Positions 55,873-62,836 of a stretch of DNA of 64,000 nt are shown here, one piece after another. This DNA comes from Pandoraea oxalativorans. Its GTDB lineage: Bacteria > Pseudomonadota > Gammaproteobacteria > Burkholderiales > Burkholderiaceae. Position 1 is the stretch's first letter; every line of letters begins with the position of its first letter. Under the pieces are notes generated by a model. It did not search any database. It saw only the letters and a list, made by a program, of their open reading frames with translations, and had not been told where the DNA came from. The stretch covers positions 5,022,001 through 5,086,000 of the forward strand of contig NZ_CP011253.3 of the NCBI RefSeq assembly GCF_000972785.3, written 5' to 3'. The position numbers and the translations under genes were made by a program.

Positions 55873-56589
55873 TCAGAAGCTGCGAGCGCCGTTGATGTCG
55901 TAGTTGACGTTCTTGTTGAACGGCAGTGCCTTGTTGATGTACTGGTCGACCCACAGATCCACTTCGGCGATGGACGACTTCGGCACAAAGATGGTGTCGT
56001 TCGATTGCAGAACAATGTCCTGCGCCGGATCGCCCTGCTGCGTGAGCGTCTTGATGTCGACGGTGCGCAACATCGGACGGCCGTCCGGGCTGCGGCGAAT
56101 CAGCACGACTTCGCCGGTACGTGCGGTATCGAGCAGGCCTTGCGCGGTGATGATCGCCTGCATCACGCTCATGCCCGGCGTGAGTGCGAGTTCGCCCGGC
56201 TTGCCGACTTCACCGCCGACGAACACGTGCGCAGCGGTTTGCGTGACGGCGACCATCGCCATCGCGTTGGCCGTCATGTGGTTGTTCGCAAGCGCTCGGT
56301 TGACCGTATCGCCGAACTGCGCGAGCGTCTGGCCCGCCGCAGGCAGATTGCCTGCGAATGGCATGGCGACGGTGCCATCGGGCGCCACACGGCCCTTGTA
56401 GTTGAGTTCGATGTTGAAGGGCAGCACGACGGAAATGTCGTCGCCGGGCAACAACTTGTACGGACTCGGCGTGGCATCGACCCACGTCGCGAAGCGTTCG
56501 GGTTGTTGGTATTTGGTGTCGACCCAGGTGTGGGAGCAGGCCGTCAGCGTCATCAGCGCCAGTACGCAGGCCGGGCGGAGCATATTCAT
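55873..56589 (-). CDS. Polysaccharide export outer-membrane protein (Wza-like)
   Basis: Lipoprotein of 238 residues that should form the outer-membrane export channel. The lipobox L-T-A-C follows MNMLRPACVLALMT; the polysaccharide export domain is SPYKLLPGDDISVVLPFNIE and DGTVAMPFAGNLPAAGQTLA, and a SLBB domain follows (VFVGGEVGKPGELALTPGMS). It is shorter than E. coli Wza (379 residues) and has a single SLBB domain. It is divergent from the wzc-like gene; in Gram-negative export systems the two proteins contact each other. Confidence 0.9.
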   Translation of the reverse strand: MNMLRPACVLALMTLTACSHTWVDTKYQQPERFATWVDATPSPYKLLPGDDISVVLPFNIELNYKGRVAPDGTVAMPFAGNLPAAGQTLAQFGDTVNRALANNHMTANAMAMVAVTQTAAHVFVGGEVGKPGELALTPGMSVMQAIITAQGLLDTARTGEVVLIRRSPDGRPMLRTVDIKTLTQQGDPAQDIVLQSNDTIFVPKSSIAEVDLWVDQYINKALPFNKNVNYDINGARSF

Positions 56590-56706
56590 GGGACAGATGG
56601 CACGAGGCCGAGGTGGTTTCACGGTTTGGACCGTACTCTAGTGCACTTCTGCCGTCTCGCCAAGCACGATAAATCAGCGTCCGATTTAGGATAATGGCGG
56701 TTTTAG

Positions 56707-56744
56707 GGGGACTTTACGGGGACTTTCTTGCGTAAGATATGCGC
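56707..56744 (+). promoter_or_regulatory. Direct repeats and promoter element before the wzc-like gene
   Basis: Two copies of GGGGACTTT (56707-56715 and 56718-56726), 11 bp apart, are followed by TAAGATATGCGC (56733-56744). The second element also precedes the wcaJ-type gene. The region lies in the 205-bp divergent space between wza and wzc. A regulator site is inferred. Confidence 0.5.
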
Positions 56745-56794
56745 CTTGAAACCATCAACTATGGCCGGGCAACCTTTCCGCTTCTTGCATCTCT

Positions 56795-58972
56795 ATGGCA
56801 ATTACGACTAGAACAAGGCCTGACCGGCACGCCGCGGTCGTCGACGTGACGATCCGGGACTACCTCAACACACTTTTCTACTACCGCAAAATCGCCACGA
56901 CGGTGTTCCTCGCCATCGTGGCGCTCGGTGTGCTCGTTGCGCTCTTCGTGCCGATTCCGTATCGCGCACAAGCCACGCTGCTCGTGCTCAATGCGGGGTA
57001 TTACGACCAGACCAACAATCCGAACGGCGGCGTCTCGCTGCAACCGCCGCCGGGACAGCTCAATGGCGTGGAAGCGCAGATCCTGTCGAGTCCGGAATTG
57101 CATCGCGACGTCATTCTCTCGAAGCTCGGACCGGGTGCAACGGCCAGCGAGATCGATCGCGAATTGCAGAACTTCGAGAAGCGTCTGCACATCGAGCAGA
57201 ACGATCTCGCCAACACGATCTCGCTGACGTATTCGGATACGGACCCGAAGGCCGCCGCCGATGCGCTGGCGCGCCTGCTCGACAAGTACTTCCGTCAGCG
57301 CGCGTCGATCTTCACGCAAGGCCGCGTCAATCTGCTGGTCAGCCAGCGTGACGACGTAGGCAAGCAACTCGACAAGGCCGATGCCGATCTGCTCGCATTC
57401 CAAAAGAAACACGGCATCGTCAAGATCGACGATCAGACGTCGCGCGCCGTGCAGCTCGAATCGCAACTGGTGCAGCGCAAGCTCGAAACCGATGCGAAGC
57501 TCGCGCAGGACCGCAGCGAACTGAAGTCGCTGCAATCGTCGACGAAGGATGTCCGCAACACGATTCCGATCTACACGGACGATTCCGAAACCAGCCGCGC
57601 GATCAACATTCTGCAGGGCTCGCTGAGTGAGCTCGAGAACAAGCGTGCGGACTTCGCGTCGCGCTACATGGCGACGTCGCCGTTCGTCGTGCAGCTCGAC
57701 AAGCAGATCGCCGATATGCGCGCGAACATCGCGAAGCAGCGTCAGGAAATGATGACGGCGACGCGCATGGGGCATAACAACTACTTCGACGTCGTGCAGG
57801 AACGTCTGGCCGTGCTGAACGCCAGCATTGCCGGGGGCGTCGCACAACAGGCCGCGCTCGAAGCCCAGATCAAGGAAACGCGCGACAAACTCCAAGGCAT
57901 GAGCGACGTGTCGAGCCAGTTGAGCCAGTTGCAGGCGCGCCGCGACATTCTCGCGGACAGCTTCAAGGAGCGCTCGCGTCAGGTCGAACTCGCGCGCGTG
58001 CAGCAAGGCCAGGTCAGCCAGATCAACGGCACCAACGTGCGCGTGATTCAGGCGCCGTTCCCGCCGTCGCAACGCAGTGTTTCGGCCAGTCTGCTCATCG
58101 CCGCCTCGATTGCCGCAGGCTTGCTGATCTCCGCGCTGACGGTGCTGATCCTGTCGAGTCTGCGCGAGACGTTCCTCAGCCCCGAACAAGTCGAGCGCGC
58201 CCTGCTGTTGCCGGTGGTGAACGCGCCGGTGTTGCTCGGTGGGGATCGTCGCGGCGCCGCCGCAGGTGCGGCAGCCAGTACCGGTGCAAACGTCGAACCG
58301 GCTTACGCGCGGCCAGCACATCTGGCTTACGGCCGCATGATTGCTGCGATCAATAGCAGTACGGACGGCGTCGCCAAGGTCGTCATGGCCCTGTCCACCG
58401 GCAAGAACGACGGTCTTTCGTCCGTCATTCAGGGCTTGACCAGCGAGCTCGAACATCGCTCCGGCAAGCCGATCCTGATTCTCGACATTGCCTCCACGCC
58501 GGATGCGCCGATGTATGGCAAGCCGAACGCGCAAGGCCTGCTGGCGTGGCCGTCGAATGGCGGCAGCGGCACGGCCAGCGTCGAAGCGGTCAAGCCGACC
58601 GGCACAGACGAATCGGGCGCGCTGTCCGATCTCACGTTCACCCGTGTCGATGGTCACAATATTGTCGTGGCACAGCCTCACAGTGGCGCGGTGCCGTCGT
58701 CGTGGCAACTGGTCACGCGTCTGTTCGACGCGCTGCGTGAGTCGCACGACTACATCGTGGTGCATGCACCGCCGTCGAGCCAGTCGTTCACCGGCATCGA
58801 AAACGCACCGCTGGCCGACGCTACCGTGCTGGTCGTGCGCGCCGAAGCCACGCGCAAGCCGGTCATCGCCGGGCTCAAGGCGCAGGTCGAAGATGCCGGC
58901 GGACGGTTGATCGGCGTGGCGCTCACGCATCGTCGCGGTTATATTCCGAGCTTCATCTACCGGTTCTTCTAG
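56795..58972 (+). CDS. Wzc-like chain-length protein with a degenerate kinase domain
   Basis: Polysaccharide co-polymerase of 725 residues. A Wzz domain is bounded by membrane helices near residues 33-55 and 428-450, with a long coiled-coil periplasmic part (about 190-410). The C-terminal domain has the BY-kinase position and length, but its P-loop at residues 534-543 reads S-T-G-K-N-D-G-L-S-S: the expected Lys is Leu541. There is no Walker A' or tyrosine cluster at the end (only one Tyr in IYRFF). It should set chain length and link export, but is unlikely to phosphorylate itself. Confidence 0.88.
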   Translation: MAITTRTRPDRHAAVVDVTIRDYLNTLFYYRKIATTVFLAIVALGVLVALFVPIPYRAQATLLVLNAGYYDQTNNPNGGVSLQPPPGQLNGVEAQILSSPELHRDVILSKLGPGATASEIDRELQNFEKRLHIEQNDLANTISLTYSDTDPKAAADALARLLDKYFRQRASIFTQGRVNLLVSQRDDVGKQLDKADADLLAFQKKHGIVKIDDQTSRAVQLESQLVQRKLETDAKLAQDRSELKSLQSSTKDVRNTIPIYTDDSETSRAINILQGSLSELENKRADFASRYMATSPFVVQLDKQIADMRANIAKQRQEMMTATRMGHNNYFDVVQERLAVLNASIAGGVAQQAALEAQIKETRDKLQGMSDVSSQLSQLQARRDILADSFKERSRQVELARVQQGQVSQINGTNVRVIQAPFPPSQRSVSASLLIAASIAAGLLISALTVLILSSLRETFLSPEQVERALLLPVVNAPVLLGGDRRGAAAGAAASTGANVEPAYARPAHLAYGRMIAAINSSTDGVAKVVMALSTGKNDGLSSVIQGLTSELEHRSGKPILILDIASTPDAPMYGKPNAQGLLAWPSNGGSGTASVEAVKPTGTDESGALSDLTFTRVDGHNIVVAQPHSGAVPSSWQLVTRLFDALRESHDYIVVHAPPSSQSFTGIENAPLADATVLVVRAEATRKPVIAGLKAQVEDAGGRLIGVALTHRRGYIPSFIYRFF

Positions 58973-58990
58973 TCGTCGGTTCAGCCCAAC

Positions 58991-59980
58991 ATGCAACAAA
59001 TCAGCGCGATTCTGCCGATCAAGACACGAGGACGACACTACGCCGACAACATCGGCCGGTGCGACATCCTGTTCTCGTCGCTGCGCCACTTCACGACGCC
59101 GTCGCTGTTCCATCGTTTCGTCATCATCGTGCCGCACGACGAAGTGGAGGAAGTGCGCGGCTACGCGAAAGCATGGTCCGACTTCCCCATCGAAGTGATC
59201 GACGAATCGCTGTACATGGGCGCGTTCAACGAGTTCTCGCAGCGTCACCAGATTCGCAACTGGCACCGTCAGCAGATCATCAAGATCAATGCGCCGGAGT
59301 GGATCGAGACGGAGTACTTTCTGATCTTCGATCCGGACTGCTTCGCCACGCACAGCTTCGACTACGACTCGCTGATCGTCGACGGGCGCGCGATTACGCA
59401 CCTCAAGGGGCGCAGCGTCGAGCCGTACTACTGGGAAGCGTCGGCCAAGCTGCTCGACGTCGATCCGCATCTGGATCGCGAAGGTGTATGGTGGACGCCC
59501 GCGACGCTCTCGCGCTCGCTGTGCGTGTCGTTGCAGGAGCGGCTCGAAGCCGTGAACGGCACCGATTGGAAGCGCGTGCTGCTCGCGAACTACGCCATCG
59601 ACTGGACGGAATACACGCTGTACTGGCTCAACGCCGAACGTGCCGGGCTGCTCGACAGGTACCACACGCAGGCCGTGCCGCCCCAGCGCACCCTGCACGC
59701 CGACGAGAGTGTGTGGTTCGCCGACAAGATGCAGGAGTGGGACGCCGCCCACTACTTCGCGCCCGAGAGCGACGGCCTGTTCGCCGTGGTTCAAAGCAAC
59801 ACGAAGATCCCGCTCGATCAGGTGGTGGCGAAGCTCTCGCCGTATTTCCCCATCACGATTCAGCCGTACGACCGTCACGTCGATCCGGTGCTCAAGGGCG
59901 CCGAGCTATACTCCGCCGTAGTGCGCAAAGGACTGAAAATGGTCCGGAAGCTGCTGGGCAACGGAACGGGTATCAAGTGA
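58991..59980 (+). CDS. DUF6492-like protein, possible glycosyltransferase
   Basis: Cytoplasmic protein of 329 residues. The N-terminus MQQISAILPIKTRGR and FLIFDPDCFATHSFDYDSL, with a D-x-D type acidic motif in an otherwise alpha/beta region, resemble small glycosyltransferases and fit the family I know as DUF6492, which is often found in polysaccharide loci. I cannot confirm the family without a search. If it is a transferase it would be only the second candidate in this locus. It lies 18 bp after the wzc-like gene and 13 bp before the acyltransferase gene. Confidence 0.7.
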   Translation: MQQISAILPIKTRGRHYADNIGRCDILFSSLRHFTTPSLFHRFVIIVPHDEVEEVRGYAKAWSDFPIEVIDESLYMGAFNEFSQRHQIRNWHRQQIIKINAPEWIETEYFLIFDPDCFATHSFDYDSLIVDGRAITHLKGRSVEPYYWEASAKLLDVDPHLDREGVWWTPATLSRSLCVSLQERLEAVNGTDWKRVLLANYAIDWTEYTLYWLNAERAGLLDRYHTQAVPPQRTLHADESVWFADKMQEWDAAHYFAPESDGLFAVVQSNTKIPLDQVVAKLSPYFPITIQPYDRHVDPVLKGAELYSAVVRKGLKMVRKLLGNGTGIK

Positions 59981-59993
59981 CCGGGGTAGTTTG

Positions 59994-61184
59994 ATGGGCA
60001 GTCGCAAGACGGGTAATGGCGTCGACGTTGCAGCGAACGCGGCAGCGAGCAGCACCAAAGGCCGGATGGTCGGCATCGAGATGCTGCGTTTTTTCAGCGC
60101 GTTCGCGGTACTGATCTGGCATTACCAGCATTTCTTCTTCCGCCCGGAAACGGCGTCCATCGACCTCGCGCGCAGCGCCCAGCCGCTCTACGCGCTGCTG
60201 CATCCGTTCTACGATTTCGGATGGCTCGGCGTCAACGTCTTCTGGGCGATCTCCGGCTTCATCTTCTTCAATCGCTATTTGTCGAAGATCGTCGCGCGCA
60301 AGGTCTCCGGCGGCCTGTTCTTCCTGAATCGCTTCTCGCGGCTGTATCCGCTGCATATCGCCATGCTCATCGCCGTGGCGCTATTGCAGGCGTATTACGT
60401 GCGCGAGAACGCCGCATTCTTCATTTATCCGTACAACACGCCGTACGACTTCTTCGTCAACGTAATCTTCGCGTCCGGATGGCTCACGCCGTACACCGAC
60501 CCCTTCAACGGCCCGGTGTGGAGTGTCTCGACGGAAATCGTGATCTACGTGGCGTTCTTCCTGCTCGCGCGCTTCTGTCGCATCGGGCTGGTGTGGACGT
60601 TGCTGCTGATGTGCGCGTCGGCGGCTGCGGGCGGATGGCTGATCCATCTGCAGGTCAAGGGCAGCGCATCGAACATCGTCTTCTGCGCTTTCTATTTCTT
60701 CATTGGCGGCGCGGTGCATCTGATCTACGAGCGGTTGCGCGACGTGATCGAGCAACACCGTGGTGGGACGGTCGTGCTGTGCTGTCTGGCCTATGTGGCG
60801 CTGATCGCGTTCTGCGCGGTCTTCGGCGGCACGAAGTATCTGGCGGCGACGGTGATCGCACCGGTCTCCATCGTTTTGCTGCACGCGATCGAGCCGTGGA
60901 TTCCCGAGCGGCTGGCGCAGCCCATCGCCAATCTGGGCAATACGACCTATGCCAGCTACCTCATCCACTTTCCCCTGCAACTGGCGACGGTGATCGTTCT
61001 GCAACGCCTGGGCATGTCGAGCGCGACGCTCGCCCTGAACCCGTGGTTCCTGGTGGCGTATCTGATCGTGGTGTTCTCGCTCGCGCGCACGGTGTTCCGC
61101 GTGTTCGAAGCACCGGCGCAGACCTTCCTTCGCCGGCGTCTGGCGTGGATCGGCGGACGCTCAGCGACGAACGCCGCCCGTTAG
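59994..61184 (+). CDS. Acyltransferase 3 family membrane protein (OafA-like)
   Basis: Integral membrane acyltransferase of 396 residues with about ten helices. The family features are the helix with MLRFFSAFAVLIWHYQHFFF, including the catalytic His, and the FNRFSRLYPLHIAML segment with conserved Arg. It probably acetylates or otherwise acylates the exopolysaccharide. The TTG at 59991 is next to the ATG at 59994, which I prefer; GGGGTAG lies before it. It closes the plus-strand part of the locus. Confidence 0.9.
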   Translation: MGSRKTGNGVDVAANAAASSTKGRMVGIEMLRFFSAFAVLIWHYQHFFFRPETASIDLARSAQPLYALLHPFYDFGWLGVNVFWAISGFIFFNRYLSKIVARKVSGGLFFLNRFSRLYPLHIAMLIAVALLQAYYVRENAAFFIYPYNTPYDFFVNVIFASGWLTPYTDPFNGPVWSVSTEIVIYVAFFLLARFCRIGLVWTLLLMCASAAAGGWLIHLQVKGSASNIVFCAFYFFIGGAVHLIYERLRDVIEQHRGGTVVLCCLAYVALIAFCAVFGGTKYLAATVIAPVSIVLLHAIEPWIPERLAQPIANLGNTTYASYLIHFPLQLATVIVLQRLGMSSATLALNPWFLVAYLIVVFSLARTVFRVFEAPAQTFLRRRLAWIGGRSATNAAR

Positions 61185-61195
61185 CCCGCCAACGC

Positions 61196-61420
61196 TCAAT
61201 GATGGTGATGGTGGTGATGCGACCAGAGCGGATCCATCGAGTCGACGAACGAGGCGACAGCGTCCTTGTCGCCCGTGGCGTGGCGCATCAACTGGCCGCA
61301 CTTGCACCAGCCCTGGTAGGGCGTGATATGCGAGCAAGCGGTCGTCTTCTGCAAGTACAGCGTGACGGGTTTGGCGCACTTGGTGCACTTGAACTTGAGC
61401 GTCAGGGCGGGTTTGCTCAT
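61196..61420 (-). CDS. Zinc-ribbon-like protein with a natural seven-histidine tail
   Basis: Small cytosolic protein of 74 residues. Three cysteine pairs/clusters are seen: C-T-K-C, T-A-C-S-H and W-C-K-C, an arrangement suited to zinc or other metals. The gene ends in seven consecutive His codons just before the stop. The ATG at 61420 has GGAG at the right distance; the longer frame reaches into the terminator region. The function is unknown; metal storage or delivery is a reasonable guess. It is downstream of the two tRNA genes but separated by their terminator. Confidence 0.8.
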   Translation of the reverse strand: MSKPALTLKFKCTKCAKPVTLYLQKTTACSHITPYQGWCKCGQLMRHATGDKDAVASFVDSMDPLWSHHHHHHH

Positions 61421-61459
61421 GAGAGAGACTCCAAAATGTGCGCAAAAAGAAGGGTACGC

Positions 61460-61493
61460 AAAAAAGCCGGATGTCGTGAAGACACCCGGCTTT
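61460..61493 (-). terminator. Terminator of the tRNA transcript
   Basis: Thirteen-base-pair stem (left 61463-61475, right 61481-61493, one G-U pair) with a GTGAA loop; on the minus strand it is followed by TTTTTT. Confidence 0.9.
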
Positions 61494-61571
61494 CTGTTTT
61501 GCATTACCGACGCCGTGCGAATCTGACGCCGGTCGACTTCGATGTGTCAATGTCACACCGTTGCCGCTGGA

Positions 61572-61647
61572 TGGCGTCCCCTAGGGGATTCGAACCCCTG
61601 TACTCACCGTGAAAGGGTGATGTCCTAGGCCTCTAGACGAAGGGGAC
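61572..61647 (-). tRNA. tRNA-Glu (anticodon TTC)
   Basis: Read on the minus strand: acceptor stem GTCCCCT/AGGGGAC, T-loop GTTCGAATC, anticodon loop CTTTCAC giving TTC, discriminator G and an encoded CCA. All stems pair. Reads GAA and GAG codons. Confidence 0.97.
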
Positions 61648-61664
61648 AAAAATCGTCATTCGTG

Positions 61665-61740
<76 letters not shown>

Positions 61741-61755
61741 GCGCGAAGAGGCGTG

Positions 61756-61784
61756 ACTATAGCGCATTTGGGAAAAACCCGCAA
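61756..61784 (-). promoter_or_regulatory. Promoter of the tRNA operon
   Basis: On the minus strand: -35 TTGCGG (61779-61784), 17-bp spacer, -10 TATAGT (61756-61761), then a GC-rich discriminator typical of stringently controlled stable-RNA promoters. Confidence 0.85.
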
Positions 61785-61900
61785 CTCCTCTGCGTAACGG
61801 CCCCCGACGATCCACCTACATACCCCATACAAAACGCCCGACGAAATACCTATTACTTTAGATAGGATAACGATGCATTTGATTGACGGAAAATCGTTAG

Positions 61901-62153
61901 TCATCCAGTATTCCGCGATTCTCGCGTCCGTTAGTTGCCGTTGAGCAACGCGATGCCCGCGACGGCACCAACGTCGTCGTCAGCCAGGGCGGTCAGGCGC
62001 TGCGCGAAGGCGGCCGTTACGCGGTCGTGGCGATGGGCACCGAGTTCAAGGATCTGCAGACGGGGCAAAGCCTCGGCCGGTTCGACGACGAAGAAGAAAT
62101 CCACGCCATCGGCTGGCGCTCAGGCAGCGCCTGCGCAGGACGATAAGTGGTAA
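61901..62153 (+). pseudogene. Remnant of a protein gene, 5' truncated and probably frameshifted
   Basis: One frame (open 61901-62146) reads like protein with no start codon: after EQRDARDGTNVVVSQGG it gives LREGGRYAVVAMGTEFKDLQ and TGQSLGRFDDEEEIHAIGW, then a dubious end. The next frame supplies a better-looking end, A-Q-A-A-P-A-Q-D-D-K-W, stopping at 62153, so a frameshift near 62110 is likely. The pattern V-x-G-x-R-Y-x-V then D-x-x-T-G-x-x-L-G-R resembles the C-terminal domain of CsgG/FlgT-type lipoproteins, a tentative assignment. No ribosome site or upstream domain is present. Confidence 0.6.
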
Positions 62154-62326
62154 GACGCCATCCCCGTCGCAGCCGTCCGATGTGATGGCCCGCGACGACG
62201 GCTAACGAGCGGTTCCCGTAAGGGCTGAAGCGGCGATGGCGGCCAGTCACGCGAGGCGAGTAAAATCCGCAACGCGCATGGCTGGCGATCGTCGCCGCTT
62301 CCGCAGTTTTGACGGGACACACGCTC

Positions 62327-62791
62327 ATGAAGAAAGTAGTCGCGCTCGCGCCGATGCTCGCCGCGAGTTGGGCCCAGGCCGAGAAGATCGGCGATGTCAG
62401 CACCGCGTTCAAGTTCCTCGGGCCGGATCACAAGATCGTTGTCGACGCGTATGACGATCCCAAGGTAAAGGGCGTGACGTGCTATGTCTCGCGCGCCAAG
62501 ACCGGCGGCCTCAAAGGCATGGTCGGGCTCGCCGAAGACAAGGCCGAAGCATCGATTGCGTGCCGTCCGGTCGGTCCGATCTCCTTCACCGGCCCGCTGC
62601 CCAAGGAAGAAGAAGTCTTCTCCGAAGGGCTCTCGCCCCTGTTCAAAAAGCTGCGCATCGTGCGCATGGTCGACAAGACGCGCAATACGCTCGTCTATCT
62701 CACCTACTCCGACAAACTCATCGACGGCTCGCCGCAAAACAGCGTCACCGCCGTGCCGGTGGATCGTGCAACGCAGATTCCGATGAAGTGA
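62327..62791 (+). CDS. creA: CreA family protein
   Basis: Periplasmic protein of 154 residues of the CreA family, known in enterobacteria from the cre locus but of unknown biochemical role. Signature: KIGDVSTAFKFLGPDHKIVV, a short exported head (MKKVVALAPMLAASWAQA) and VKGVTCYVSRAKTGGLKGMVG with a conserved cysteine, then CRPVGPI. The ATG at 62327 fits the signal peptide; a TTG at 62309 is upstream. It stands alone between the gene remnant and the sigma-54 activator gene. Confidence 0.9.
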   Translation: MKKVVALAPMLAASWAQAEKIGDVSTAFKFLGPDHKIVVDAYDDPKVKGVTCYVSRAKTGGLKGMVGLAEDKAEASIACRPVGPISFTGPLPKEEEVFSEGLSPLFKKLRIVRMVDKTRNTLVYLTYSDKLIDGSPQNSVTAVPVDRATQIPMK

Positions 62792-62836
62792 TGCTCGCAC
62801 GGGCGGACGTTGACGTCGACGCCGGACTGCGCGACG

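Noticed and set aside
56759..59878. Minus-strand open frame of about 1040 codons opposite the wzc-like and DUF6492-like genes
   Set aside because: It crosses two clear plus-strand genes and has shadow-type composition, no ribosome site and no motif.
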